Shown: positions 1-8,807 of the stretch, piece by piece
Layout: each line of letters starts with the position of its first letter
Position numbering within the stretch: position 1 is the stretch's first letter
Origin: Pseudodesulfovibrio nedwellii
GTDB lineage: Bacteria > Desulfobacterota > Desulfovibrionia > Desulfovibrionales > Desulfovibrionaceae
DNA: 64,000 nucleotides
Direction of reading: 5' to 3'
Assembly (NCBI RefSeq): GCF_027923765.1
Contig: NZ_AP026709.1
Coordinates: forward strand, 2,289,501-2,353,500
Notes under the pieces: generated by a model
The model's input: only the letters and a program-made list of their open reading frames with translations
Databases searched by the model: none
Told to the model about the DNA's origin: nothing
Translations under genes and position numbers: made by a program

Positions 1-30
1 GGCGGTGTGAAGAACGGATTCCTGTTCTAG
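1..30 (+). CDS. 3' tail of an upstream coding sequence (partial, uncertain)
   Basis: The first 30 bases read in frame as nine codons (GGVKNGFLF) followed by TAG. This could be the C-terminal end of a gene starting before the window. Nothing can be said about its product, and so short an open stretch could be chance. Confidence 0.25.
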   Translation, partial: GGVKNGFLF

Positions 31-46
31 ACTGGTAGCTATCCGC

Positions 47-104
47 TTGAGCGCGTCACATCCGGGAGGTGAGAGACCCGGACAGCCTTCGGGCGCGCGC
101 TCAA
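47..104 (+). promoter_or_regulatory. Structured leader RNA upstream of aconitase
   Basis: A 9-bp closing stem pairs TTGAGCGCG (47-55) with CGCGCTCAA (96-104). Inside it are a second stem, CCGGG (62-66) with CCCGG (77-81) extended by a T-A pair, and a small GCC-TTCG-GGC hairpin near 85-94. The result is a compact three-way junction ending about 43 bases before the aconitase ATG. I recognise no known riboswitch class. A cis-regulatory role is inferred from position and pairing only. Confidence 0.4.
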
Positions 105-147
105 ACGGCTTTGAGAGAGACCCTTTTGAACATTGAGGATTGAAGAC

Positions 148-2070
148 ATGGGCAAGAGCATTACGCACAAGATCATTGAAAAACATCTCGTATCCGGCGA
201 AATGATCCCCGGACAGGAAGTTGGACTGCGCATCGATCAGACCCTGACCCAGGATGCCACCGGCACCATGGCATGGCTCCAGTTCGAAGCCATCGGCGTT
301 GGCACGGTCAAAACAGACCTGTCCGTTAGCTACGTGGATCACAACACGTTGCAGATGGGCTTCCGCAACCCCGACGACCATCGCTATCTGCGCACTGTAG
401 CCGCCAAATCCGGCGCTATTTTCTCCCCGGCTGGCACAGGCATCTGCCACCAGCTGCACCTGGAGAACTTCGGCAAACCCGGCACGACCCTGATCGGTTC
501 CGATTCCCACACGCCCACGGCGGGTGGCATCGGTTCCATGGCCATGGGCGCAGGCGGGCTGTCCGTTGCACTCGCCATGGCTGGCGAAGCATACTTCATT
601 CCCATGCCCGAAGTGGTCAAAGTCAACCTGACCGGCGAACTCACCGGCTGGGCCGCAGGCAAAGACGTTATTCTTGAACTGCTCCGTCGCCTGACCGTTA
701 AAGGTGGCGTAGGCAAAGTCTTCGAATACGCTGGACCGGGTGTTGCAGCCCTTTCCGTGCCGGATCGCGCCACCATCACCAACATGGGTGCAGAACTCGG
801 TGCCACCACCTCCATTTTCCCATCTGATGACCGGACCCGGGATTTTCTGGAGAAAATGGGCCGTAGCGACGACTTCATGGAATTGATCGCTGACGAAGAC
901 GCGCACTATGACGACGTCATCGAAATCAACCTGTCCGAACTTGAGCCGCTGGTCGCCCAGCCTCACATGCCGGATCAGGTGTGCAAAATCAAAGATCTGG
1001 CCGGGAAAAAGATCGACCAGTGTGCCATTGGTTCCTGCACCAACTCTTCGTACTCCGACCTCAAGAACACGGCCCAGATTCTGACTGGCAAACAAACTCC
1101 GCCTGAAACCGACCTGATGATTTCTCCCGGTTCCAAGCAGGTTATGAAAATGCTGGCCCGTGAAGGCCTCATCGAACCACTGCTGGATGCTGGAGCACGC
1201 CTGCTGGAATGTTCCTGCGGTCCATGCATCGGCATGGGCGGATCTCCGACCACAGCGGGTGTATCCGTTCGTACCTTCAACCGCAACTTCGAGGGCCGTT
1301 CCGGTACTCTGGACGGCCAGGTGTATCTGGCTTCAGCCCAGTCCGCTGCCCGTTTAGCACTGGACGGTGAATTCACTGATCCCGCCACCTGGGGCCCAGC
1401 CCCTGAGCGCGTGGAGTTGCCCGAGGACGTCCCTTCCATCCGCAACCTGTTCGTGTTTCCACCTGAAGAGACTGCCTCCGTCGAGATTCTTCGTGGACCA
1501 AACATCGTGGCCCTTGAAAATTTCGATAAACTACCTGAGACTATCGAAGCCAAAGTGCTTCTCAAGGTCGAAGACAACATTACCACCGATCATATCCTGC
1601 CTGCCGGTGCCGAGATCACGGCCTTACGGTCCAATATCCCGGCCATCAGCCAATACATCTTTAGTCGTGTCGACCAAGGATTCGTTGGCCGCATGAAAGA
1701 AGCTGGAACAGGTATTATCCTGGGTGGTGAAAACTACGGACAGGGTTCCAGCCGTGAGCATGCCGCTCTCGGCCCCCGCCATCTCGGCGTCAAAGCCGTA
1801 ATCGTCAAGTCCCTGGCCCGTATCCACCGCGCCAATCTCATCAACTTCGGTATCCTGCCGTTACTGCTGGTCACCCCGGCAGACTACGACACTTTATCTG
1901 AAGGGTGCGAGTTGACGATTCCTGCCAACGACATGACAGCGGGCGGAACTATCGACATTTCGATAGACTCTGGAGAAACCATTACGGTCACAAATGATTT
2001 GACCAAAAAGGAACTGGAGATTATCCAGTCAGGTGGTCTTCTCAATGCTGTCCGAGAAGATCAATCATAA
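148..2070 (+). CDS. acn: Aconitate hydratase
   Basis: Interconverts citrate and isocitrate through cis-aconitate in the cytoplasm, using a [4Fe-4S] cluster. The predicted cluster ligands are Cys297 in GSCTNSS and Cys357 and Cys360 in CSCGPCIGMGG. The substrate-loop motif DQTLTQDATG lies near residues 30-39 and DSHTPTAGG follows. The swivel domain forms the C-terminal part, with GENYGQGSSREHA. At 640 aa it is the shorter bacterial form rather than the roughly 890-aa AcnA type. An in-frame TTG lies at 133, but the ATG at 148 with GAGG nine bases upstream is the better start. The leader is strongly structured. Family assignment is secure; in a sulfate reducer it more likely serves glutamate synthesis than a full oxidative cycle (inference). 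Confidence 0.95.
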   Translation: MGKSITHKIIEKHLVSGEMIPGQEVGLRIDQTLTQDATGTMAWLQFEAIGVGTVKTDLSVSYVDHNTLQMGFRNPDDHRYLRTVAAKSGAIFSPAGTGICHQLHLENFGKPGTTLIGSDSHTPTAGGIGSMAMGAGGLSVALAMAGEAYFIPMPEVVKVNLTGELTGWAAGKDVILELLRRLTVKGGVGKVFEYAGPGVAALSVPDRATITNMGAELGATTSIFPSDDRTRDFLEKMGRSDDFMELIADEDAHYDDVIEINLSELEPLVAQPHMPDQVCKIKDLAGKKIDQCAIGSCTNSSYSDLKNTAQILTGKQTPPETDLMISPGSKQVMKMLAREGLIEPLLDAGARLLECSCGPCIGMGGSPTTAGVSVRTFNRNFEGRSGTLDGQVYLASAQSAARLALDGEFTDPATWGPAPERVELPEDVPSIRNLFVFPPEETASVEILRGPNIVALENFDKLPETIEAKVLLKVEDNITTDHILPAGAEITALRSNIPAISQYIFSRVDQGFVGRMKEAGTGIILGGENYGQGSSREHAALGPRHLGVKAVIVKSLARIHRANLINFGILPLLLVTPADYDTLSEGCELTIPANDMTAGGTIDISIDSGETITVTNDLTKKELEIIQSGGLLNAVREDQS

Positions 2071-2136
2071 GAAGCGAGCAATTGCCGCCCTTTTTTTCGG
2101 GGTGGCGTCCTGTCAAACAGAGCTACTGGAGCTGAA

Positions 2137-4035
2137 ATGTTAGAGATAATGCGTGAGAACGCCTCCGGCTGGATCGTCAAGATCCTGTTTGCCATCATCA
2201 TCATCGTTTTCGTATTTGCCTTTGGTATGTCCGGCCTTGCCCCTACCGGTGATCCGGTTCTGGCGACCGTGAACGACCAAGTCGTCACAAGAGCCGAATA
2301 CGAATTCGCTTACCAGCGCATGGCAGAAGCCATTGGCCGCTCAAATCCGAACGTCACCTCCGCACAATTGCAGAGCGCACAATTCAAGCAGATGGTCATG
2401 GGCGAACTCATCAGCAAAAAACTCCTGTTGGGTGAAGCCGAGAAACTCGGCATAGGCGCATCCGACAAGGAAATGATTGAAGGCATTGCTGCCCAGTCCA
2501 TGTTCAAAGATAAGAAAGGCGCGTTCAACAAGAACATCTATCAGGCCGCTCTGCGAAGCATTCGCATGACTCCGGCCCAGTTTGAAGCCGACTTCAAGCA
2601 AGAAATAATCATTGAGAAGGTCAAGCAGGGCGTCGGGAGTGCCGCCTCGGCGACTCCAGCTCAGGCTCGCCAGTTGTTTGACTGGGTGGGAGAGCAGGTC
2701 CGCATCGACTATATTCAGGTCGCTCCCAAAGATTTCATGGACACCGTCACGGTATCCAATGATGAAATCAAAGCCTACTTCATGGCCAATCAGGAACGCT
2801 TTACCGCTCCCGCACAGGTTCGCCTGCGTGTGATCTCCTTTACCCCTGACGCTCTGGCCAAATTCCAGACCGTCACTGATGACGAGATCAAGGCTTACTA
2901 TGAAGCCAACTCGAAGCTCATGCAGCAACCGGAGCAGATTCACGCCCGTCACATCCTCGTGATGATCAAAGACTCTGATTCTGACGCTGACAAAGGAAAA
3001 GCCAAGGCCAAGATTGAGGAAGTCCTCAAAAAAGCCAAAGCTGGTGAAGATTTCGCATCCTTGGCTCAGGAATACTCCGAAGGTCCCAGCGCCCCGAACG
3101 GTGGCGAACTTGGCTGGTTTGGTCGTGGTGCCATGGTCCCTGAATTCGAAAAGGCCGCATTCGACACCGTCACCGGTGACATCTCCGGGCTGGTCAAGAC
3201 CCAATTCGGCTGGCACATCATCAAGGTTGAAGAACGCAAAGATGCTTCTACTCAGACATTGGATGACGTCAAAGACGAACTGCGCACAAAGATCGCTCAG
3301 GAAAAAGCTTCCGAAAAGATCACCGAGCAGTTGGATCAAGCCATGGATCGTTTGATTTCCGGTATGACCATCGAAGAAATCGCCAAAGAACTCAAACTTG
3401 AAGCAGTCACCACCGAGCCCATGCCTGCGCTCTTCCTGACCCAGATATTCGGCCTGTCTCCTGAAGCAGCCAAAACGGTTCAGGATCTGGCTGTCGGCGA
3501 AGCTCACAAGGCTCCCATTGCCGTCAACGGTGGATACATGCTCGTCGAAAAAGTCGAGGACATTCCGCCGACTCTCATGTCGCTGGACAAAGTCAAATCG
3601 AACGTCGTCGGCAGCATCAAAAAGCAAAAATGCGACGAAATGGCCCAGAATGAAGCTGAAAAGATTCATGCTGCGTTGACCGGTACAAACGCTGCCAAGG
3701 CCGCCAAAACCTACGCAAAACGCATCAAGACCTCCAAGCCTTTTGGTCGTCAGGGTAACGTTGCAGGACTGGGTCAGAGCAAGCCTTTGACCGAAGCCGC
3801 TTTCTCGGCCGAAGATACCGCATGGCTGCCTTTGGTCTACACCATGCCGAATAGCGTTCTGGTCGTCCGACTGAACGAACGCGTCCCCGCCTCCGAAGAC
3901 GCATGGAAGGAACAAAAGAAGTTCTGGATGGAACAGGCGACACAAAATTACCGCAAGGAAATGCTCGCATCCTTCATGGATGAGTTGAGCAAAAACGCGA
4001 AAATCGACATCGTCCAACCAGAAGTTCTCCAATAG
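2137..4035 (+). CDS. ppiD: PpiD/SurA-like periplasmic peptidyl-prolyl isomerase
   Basis: A membrane-anchored folding chaperone for exported proteins. The N-terminus has one transmembrane helix (about residues 12-34, IVKILFAIIIIVFVFAFG) that should hold the protein in the inner membrane facing the periplasm. A SurA_N/PpiD chaperone region follows. A parvulin rotamase domain spans about residues 266-366, from ARHILV through GGELGWFGRG to FGWHIIKVEER. The C-terminal 260 residues are a second chaperone-like segment. At 632 aa it matches E. coli PpiD (about 620 aa). It lies 66 bases downstream of acn with no obvious terminator between, so co-transcription is possible; a strong terminator follows it. 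The antisense reading frame through this gene is a compositional shadow. Confidence 0.9.
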   Translation: MLEIMRENASGWIVKILFAIIIIVFVFAFGMSGLAPTGDPVLATVNDQVVTRAEYEFAYQRMAEAIGRSNPNVTSAQLQSAQFKQMVMGELISKKLLLGEAEKLGIGASDKEMIEGIAAQSMFKDKKGAFNKNIYQAALRSIRMTPAQFEADFKQEIIIEKVKQGVGSAASATPAQARQLFDWVGEQVRIDYIQVAPKDFMDTVTVSNDEIKAYFMANQERFTAPAQVRLRVISFTPDALAKFQTVTDDEIKAYYEANSKLMQQPEQIHARHILVMIKDSDSDADKGKAKAKIEEVLKKAKAGEDFASLAQEYSEGPSAPNGGELGWFGRGAMVPEFEKAAFDTVTGDISGLVKTQFGWHIIKVEERKDASTQTLDDVKDELRTKIAQEKASEKITEQLDQAMDRLISGMTIEEIAKELKLEAVTTEPMPALFLTQIFGLSPEAAKTVQDLAVGEAHKAPIAVNGGYMLVEKVEDIPPTLMSLDKVKSNVVGSIKKQKCDEMAQNEAEKIHAALTGTNAAKAAKTYAKRIKTSKPFGRQGNVAGLGQSKPLTEAAFSAEDTAWLPLVYTMPNSVLVVRLNERVPASEDAWKEQKKFWMEQATQNYRKEMLASFMDELSKNAKIDIVQPEVLQ

Positions 4036-4054
4036 ACTTCATCAAAAAGAAATC

Positions 4055-4092
4055 AAAACGGCCTTCCCTAATACAGGGAAGGCCGTTTTTTT
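4055..4092 (+). terminator. Rho-independent terminator after ppiD
   Basis: A near-perfect hairpin (AACGGCCTTCCCT paired with AGGGAAGGCCGTT around a short loop) is followed by a run of T. It lies 20 bases after the ppiD stop and should end the acn-ppiD transcript. Confidence 0.9.
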
Positions 4093-4132
4093 GGTTCATC
4101 CGGCTCACAAATACTTTTGAGCCAAATGCATC

Positions 4133-4684
4133 TTATTTTTCACGCTTCACAATTTGTTGATAATAATCTCCCACGGCTTCCTGCAAGGCGTTAGCTGCCA
4201 GCCAGGCGCAATGTTGATCATCTGTAGGCAAACATTCTGTCCCTCCCAAGCCCTCAAGGACAGTCTCTCCGGTGATGGCAACAATCTCGTCACAAGGCTT
4301 GCCCACTGCCAGTTCTGCAGCCATAGACCCACTGATCATGCTAGAACCGCAGCCGTCAGTAGCAAACCCGGCGTCACACACTTTGTCATCGTCAATATAC
4401 AGAAATATTCGTATGGTATCACCGCATCCCCCGGTGGATGCGCCCTCATAATTGGCCTTGGCGGGTTTACCCCGATGCGGCGGGTTGCGCCAACGCTCAA
4501 ACCCCGCCTGCCCATAGGCCTCAATAGTTTCTTCATTAACCTTACCCTGAAGTTCATTCACAATATCATCAAAACTGGGCATTCTCTCGTCCGTTTGTTG
4601 AATGGTTATCTGCCCCAATGTGAGGTCTTCGGCAGGCCTGTTAACAACCCGCGCCTTGCTCAGCAATAATACAGGTTCATCCAA
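4133..4684 (-). CDS. NifU/IscU-like iron-sulfur cluster scaffold
   Basis: A NifU N-terminal domain protein of 183 aa, expected to assemble transient Fe-S clusters in the cytoplasm. The three scaffold cysteines are Cys87 in TGGCGDT, Cys112 in DGCGSSM and Cys159 in QHCAWLA, in the usual IscU/NifU order. There is no C-terminal Nfu domain. The first 34 residues are not part of the domain. A second ATG at 4582 (MPSFDD) is possible, preceded by a short GAGAG, while the upstream ATG has AAGGA too far away, so the start is uncertain. No iscS, hscA or regulator is adjacent. It may be a stand-alone scaffold of the kind found in anaerobes, but the gene context does not settle this. Confidence 0.82.
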   Translation of the reverse strand: MDEPVLLLSKARVVNRPAEDLTLGQITIQQTDERMPSFDDIVNELQGKVNEETIEAYGQAGFERWRNPPHRGKPAKANYEGASTGGCGDTIRIFLYIDDDKVCDAGFATDGCGSSMISGSMAAELAVGKPCDEIVAITGETVLEGLGGTECLPTDDQHCAWLAANALQEAVGDYYQQIVKREK

Positions 4685-4744
4685 TTTAAAAGTATCCTTA
4701 GCTTATATAAAATCGTTTTTTTACACTGTTCATTCTGTCGAAAT

Positions 4745-6016
4745 TCAACCGACTTGCAAAATCTCATCCCACACTGTCGTGTATCGTGGAGAACGCATCT
4801 CCCGTTTCATCTTCCACCCTTGGCGAATACCTGATGCCGCGAATGCAACCGTATCACGCCCCCATTTTGTATTGCAGTTGTCCACGGCCTGCATAAGCGG
4901 CTTATCGCTTGGACGGTGTGCAGGAGGCAATGCCAACAGATTAAGCCAACGTCCATGCTCAGGTTCAAGCCCCGAAAGCATGACCCCGCACTTCTTGTAG
5001 GTGTATCCCTCTTTAAAAAGACGCTCCATGCCCGCCTGGGCAGCACGAATAAACGTGGGCGTATGTGAGGTGCTTATTGCCAACGGAATAGATAAGGTGT
5101 CGGAATATTGCGGCTCCCCCAATTTGAACCGATTGGTCTCCAAAGAAACGTGAATAATCGAAGCCACGGACCGTTGCTTGCGCAATTTCTCGACAGCACG
5201 GGTCATATATTTTGCCGTTGCCTCCAGCATATCCTCCAACGAAGTCACCGGATGACCGAAGGAACGGGACGAAACTATGGTTTTCTTGCCCACCGGCCCC
5301 ATAGCAAAATCAAGACACGGCCAACCTCGCAATTCCAACAAGGTCTGAAGTCCGGCCACAGTCATCTTCTTCTTGACCCAGTTTCGTTTCAATTCCCGAA
5401 ATTTCAACGCATTGGTCACGCCCATTTTTCGCAACCGTTTTGCATGGCGTGGGCCTATGCCCCACACATCCCCGATCTCAGTCCATTGCAAAACCAGATC
5501 AGGGGCCGGACTCGCTCCGAAATCAAACACCCCACGGCACCGTTCCTGTTTCTTGGCAAAACGATTGGCAAGCTTTGCCAACGTCTTGGTTGGCCCCACA
5601 CCCACAGAGACCGGAATCCCTGTCCACGCATGCACTGTGGCTCGCAGTTTGCGTCCAAATGCCTCGGCTCCCCCTTGTATGCCTGTCAGATCGCAAAAGG
5701 CCTCATCAATGGAATATATCTCCACCTCCGGACAAAACCGAGTCAAAATCTTCATAACACGCGCCGACATATCTCCGTACAGGGCATAGTTGGATGAAAA
5801 GACAGCCACGCCACGGCGCTCCAGCATAGACCGGCATTTATAATATGGTGCTCCCATGGGTACGCCCATATCTTTTGCCTCGTTCGACCTTGCAATCACG
5901 CACCCGTCATTATTGGACAGAACCACCACAGGACGACCAACCAGATCAGGTCGGAACGCCCGCTCGCAGGAAGCATAGAAATTGTTGCAGTCGATCAGTG
6001 CGTAGCTTTTCGGCAT
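4745..6016 (-). CDS. umuC: Y-family DNA polymerase V catalytic subunit
   Basis: An error-prone translesion polymerase. The catalytic acidic residues are Asp9 in ALIDCNNFYASCE and the Asp104-Glu105 pair in SIDEAFCDL. The steric-gate region, helix-hairpin-helix (IGPRHAKRLRKMGV) and little-finger domain follow in UmuC order. At 423 aa the length equals E. coli UmuC. The protein ends in the DUF4113-like part typical of UmuC rather than DinB. Its partner umuD lies upstream on the same strand, but a 160-bp interval holding a hairpin repeat separates them, where the genes overlap in E. coli. SOS control is expected from the family; I did not recognise a LexA box upstream of umuD. Confidence 0.94.
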   Translation of the reverse strand: MPKSYALIDCNNFYASCERAFRPDLVGRPVVVLSNNDGCVIARSNEAKDMGVPMGAPYYKCRSMLERRGVAVFSSNYALYGDMSARVMKILTRFCPEVEIYSIDEAFCDLTGIQGGAEAFGRKLRATVHAWTGIPVSVGVGPTKTLAKLANRFAKKQERCRGVFDFGASPAPDLVLQWTEIGDVWGIGPRHAKRLRKMGVTNALKFRELKRNWVKKKMTVAGLQTLLELRGWPCLDFAMGPVGKKTIVSSRSFGHPVTSLEDMLEATAKYMTRAVEKLRKQRSVASIIHVSLETNRFKLGEPQYSDTLSIPLAISTSHTPTFIRAAQAGMERLFKEGYTYKKCGVMLSGLEPEHGRWLNLLALPPAHRPSDKPLMQAVDNCNTKWGRDTVAFAASGIRQGWKMKREMRSPRYTTVWDEILQVG

Positions 6017-6034
6017 GGTGGATCTCGTTATGGA

Positions 6035-6140
6035 AATGTCTCCGACGGGCCTACCGGCGGTCCCTCCGGGGGCTCAAGAACCTTTTGAAAAAGGTTCTTG
6101 AGCATCTCCCAAACTTTTTATTGCGCCTTCGGCGGGGTAT
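6035..6140. repeat. Dispersed hairpin repeat, copy 1 (between umuD and umuC)
   Basis: Contains GGGCCTACCGGCGGTC, then a hairpin CTCAAGAACC...GGTTCTTGAG (6073-6102), a CCCAAACTTTTT box, and a GCCTTCGGCGG palindrome. The reverse complement shares the same block order with the copy at 13800-13950. It sits inside the umuDC transcription unit, where its hairpin could attenuate umuC. Confidence 0.65.
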
Positions 6141-6176
6141 TTATGGTGTGTTTTAAGAAAAAAAGAGAATCCATTT

Positions 6177-6653
6177 TCAAAGCTTGTGAATCACGTGTTG
6201 AACAACACCCCAGACTTGAAAATCGGTATCTTCGGAAAGTGGGACCGGCGGGTACTCTGGATTTTCCGGGGCAAGCTCCAGACCAGTCGCAGTCTTGCGG
6301 AGTCGCTTGACCGTGAATTCACCGTCCACGCAGGCGATGATGACATCACCAGAGCGCGGTGTCCGGGATCTATCTACCACCAACAAATCATCATGATGAA
6401 TGGCTGCACCGATCATTGAATCGCCACAGACACGGACAAAAAACGTTGCCTCCGGCCTCGGCACAAGGTGCTCGTTCAAATCAAGCGTCTTCTCAAAATA
6501 CTCCTCGGCTGGCGATGGAAACCCCGCAGGTACGGCCTCGCCAGCCAAGACGATAGGCACGTGGCTCCCACAATCAGCCCGAGCAACGCTCTCAACCCAA
6601 TCAACTGAAACCGGCAGCCCGGTCCCTTCATATATTTGCATTGTTCCATGCAC
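6177..6653 (-). CDS. umuD: UmuD, self-cleaving S24 peptidase subunit of DNA polymerase V
   Basis: A LexA-like autoprotease that, after RecA-stimulated self-cleavage, becomes the UmuD' partner of UmuC. The cleavage site is the Ala43-Gly44 bond in VPAGFPSPAEEY, closely matching the E. coli CGFPSPA site. The catalytic serine is Ser79 in CGDSM and the general base is Lys116 in FTVKRL. No helix-turn-helix precedes the cleavage site, which separates it from LexA. The frame opens with GTG at 6653; an ATG at 6641 is an alternative start. Neither has a strong ribosome-binding site. The N-terminal arm is about 19 residues longer than in E. coli. Confidence 0.92.
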   Translation of the reverse strand: MHGTMQIYEGTGLPVSVDWVESVARADCGSHVPIVLAGEAVPAGFPSPAEEYFEKTLDLNEHLVPRPEATFFVRVCGDSMIGAAIHHDDLLVVDRSRTPRSGDVIIACVDGEFTVKRLRKTATGLELAPENPEYPPVPLSEDTDFQVWGVVQHVIHKL

Positions 6654-6747
6654 CGTTTGTTAAATTTAATAAAACATTCTTTCGTTTTCTACTCATTTTT
6701 GTCAATCAAAATAATACACAATTCGTCAGTTCTCCCGCTATAGACCG

Positions 6748-6779
6748 AAAAAAAAGGCGCACTATGAACATAGTGCGCC
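6748..6779 (-). terminator. Terminator after the htpX-degP-methyltransferase operon
   Basis: On the minus strand GGCGCACTATG pairs with CATAGTGCGCC and is followed by eight T residues. It lies about 40 bases past the methyltransferase stop. Confidence 0.88.
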
Positions 6780-6821
6780 GCCTATTCTGCTTTGTTTCTT
6801 ACAACAATTAAATTTCACAGC

Positions 6822-7460
6822 CTACTCTGGCATTCGTGTCATACAATAAAATCCGGCTGAATGATGCCCGTTCATTGTTTCGAACACGACCTCCTCAAAG
6901 GTTAGGGTGTCAAAGTCAAAGAACAAGGCCTCCATATGATTACGATCATGATGCCTAACGATACCACCGTCAGGCAAATCAAAAATGCCGTAAATACCAT
7001 GCTTTTCATGACCAAGTTTGTACCGATCAAGATTGCGTTTATCCCGGTTGAGCAAAAAATCGTTAACGTACAGCAGCCCGCCCGGAACAAGAACCCGCTT
7101 CAACTCAAGCAGCGTCTCGGCCTGCATCTTGGTTTCGGGCATGCAAGTGAATACACCAAGCATGATTGCCGCATCAAAACTATTGTCCTCAAAAGGCAAA
7201 GGGCCGCCGGGATAGGCTCGCAGGTCAAGAGTGGGATATTCACGTCGCCCCCGATCAACGAGAGGTTGTGAAAAATCAATACCAGTCACATGGACATATC
7301 CGGTCTCGGTCAACTCTGCGACAGTTCGGCCATACCCACACCCAAAATCAAGTACCCGTGTGTCCAAAGGGACATAGCCCTTGAATTCATCAAGCATAAG
7401 TGGCGTGGTAAAGGTCTTGTCCGCGCCTTTGCCGGTCCAGTATTCTTGTTGGGATTCGAT
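6822..7460 (-). CDS. Class I SAM-dependent methyltransferase (possible ATC start)
   Basis: A Rossmann-fold methyltransferase with motif I VLDFGCGYGRT, the acidic end of beta-2 in VTGIDFSQPL, and motif IV FDAAIMLGVFTCM. The substrate is unknown. The first ATG in frame is at 7397, but it has no ribosome-binding site. Upstream the frame stays open and encodes IESQQEYWTGKGADKTFTTP, which looks like the usual N-terminus of this family. A perfect AGGAGG ends six bases before an ATC codon at 7460. No ATG, GTG or TTG exists between that SD and 7397. I therefore propose initiation at ATC, giving 212 aa, with 7397 as the conservative alternative. The SD overlaps the degP stop codon region, so translation is probably coupled to degP. 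Confidence 0.75.
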   Translation of the reverse strand: MESQQEYWTGKGADKTFTTPLMLDEFKGYVPLDTRVLDFGCGYGRTVAELTETGYVHVTGIDFSQPLVDRGRREYPTLDLRAYPGGPLPFEDNSFDAAIMLGVFTCMPETKMQAETLLELKRVLVPGGLLYVNDFLLNRDKRNLDRYKLGHEKHGIYGIFDLPDGGIVRHHDRNHMEALFFDFDTLTFEEVVFETMNGHHSAGFYCMTRMPE

Positions 7461-7470
7461 GACGGACCTC

Positions 7471-8802
7471 CTACAGAGTCATACGAACATTATACAAATT
7501 ACGCCCCCGCTGCACGCGCATGAGAATTGTCTTCTGCATACGATTGCGCAGGAAGGCATTGAGCAAGTCAATGCCTGACTTAAGCCGCCTGTTACCTATC
7601 TGATGGATAGTGTCACCGGTTTTCAGACCAAGTTTGGCAGCTGCAGAACCGGGGACCACCATAGTTACTTCCGCACCGGCCCCTTTCGCGCGATCACCCA
7701 GCTCAAATCCCCAACGGGTACGAACGAGATCCAGCGCCATACGCTTATCCAACACTTGAGGCTTGAGCGTGTGACGAAATTTCTTCCCGTCACGAAGGAC
7801 AACCAAAGAAAGGGCTTCCGATTTAGTCGTACTGTAAATCCGGGTCAGATACTCATCCTTATTGGTGATATTCTGCCCGTTGACAGTCAAAATAATATCC
7901 GCCGCCTTGATACCGGCCTTGGCTGCTGGCGTATTGGGGTAAACCTCGGAAACCAGCATCCCTTTCAAGTTCTTCAAGTTAAAGTAACGGGCTGCGGCCT
8001 GATCAATGTCCTGTCCGAACATTCCGAGCCAGATGGGAGAAACATGGCCGGAATCCAACAGTTCGTCGATCACGAATTTGGCCTTGTTGATCGGAATGGC
8101 AAAACCGATACCCTCGGCGCGGGCATGGATGGCAGTATTAATGCCGATGAGTTCTCCGTGAATATTCAAAAGCGGCCCACCGGAGTTGCCGGGATTAATG
8201 GCCGCGTCGGTCTGAATAAAACTGCCGAACGCCCCCTTGTTGGTACGCATGGGCCGATTCAGGGCCGAAACAACACCAGTGGTCACCGTATGGGAATAGC
8301 CAAAAGGATTACCGATGGCGATAACGGTTTCGCCAATAAAAATATCACCGGAATCACCCATGTCGACCTGCGGCAGATTGAAAGCCTTGTCCAGCTTGAG
8401 TACAGCCAAATCAAAATCAGTATCCGAACCAACCAGTTCCGCCGTAAACTCACGTCCATCGTTGAGACGAACCGTAATCTTGCCACCCGATGCAACCACA
8501 TGCGCATTGGTCAACACCAGGGCTTTAGCACCGTCGATAATAACGCCAGAACCGAGGCTCTGAGAATCCCGTTTGCGTTGATTACCATAAAATTCCTTGA
8601 AAAATTGATCAAAAAAAGGATCACCAAAAGGCGATACCGAACCGCCTTTGTTCTTCTTGATGACAGTAATATTAACAACTGACGGACTGACGGCTTCCAC
8701 GGCCTTGACCACTGGAGTACGACGATCATTTTCTGCTTGGGCCGGACTGATAACGACAGCGAAGCACAGAATGAAGGAGAGAACGACAAGCAACTTATTC
8801 AT
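7471..8802 (-). CDS. degP: DegP/DegQ-type periplasmic serine endoprotease
   Basis: A Do-family protease and chaperone handling misfolded periplasmic proteins. A signal peptide (residues 1-23, ending PAQA) precedes the trypsin-like domain. The catalytic triad is His101 in LTNAHVV, Asp131 in DFDLAVL and Ser207 in GNSGGPL. Two PDZ domains occupy about residues 240-330 and 350-443. At 443 aa it is DegQ-sized. It starts five bases after the htpX stop, so the two envelope-stress proteases are one operon, with a methyltransferase third. Whether it acts as DegP or DegQ cannot be told from sequence alone. Confidence 0.93.
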   Translation of the reverse strand: MNKLLVVLSFILCFAVVISPAQAENDRRTPVVKAVEAVSPSVVNITVIKKNKGGSVSPFGDPFFDQFFKEFYGNQRKRDSQSLGSGVIIDGAKALVLTNAHVVASGGKITVRLNDGREFTAELVGSDTDFDLAVLKLDKAFNLPQVDMGDSGDIFIGETVIAIGNPFGYSHTVTTGVVSALNRPMRTNKGAFGSFIQTDAAINPGNSGGPLLNIHGELIGINTAIHARAEGIGFAIPINKAKFVIDELLDSGHVSPIWLGMFGQDIDQAAARYFNLKNLKGMLVSEVYPNTPAAKAGIKAADIILTVNGQNITNKDEYLTRIYSTTKSEALSLVVLRDGKKFRHTLKPQVLDKRMALDLVRTRWGFELGDRAKGAGAEVTMVVPGSAAAKLGLKTGDTIHQIGNRRLKSGIDLLNAFLRNRMQKTILMRVQRGRNLYNVRMTL

Positions 8803-8807
8803 ACTAT

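Noticed and set aside
2341-4032. 563-codon open frame antisense to ppiD
   Set aside because: It mirrors the ppiD codons, gives a Phe/Gly/Asp-rich peptide with no family features, and has no SD. It is a shadow of the coding strand.
6660-6720. LexA/SOS box search upstream of umuD
   Set aside because: No clear CTGT-N8-ACAG or related palindrome seen; delta-proteobacterial LexA sites differ, so the search is inconclusive.
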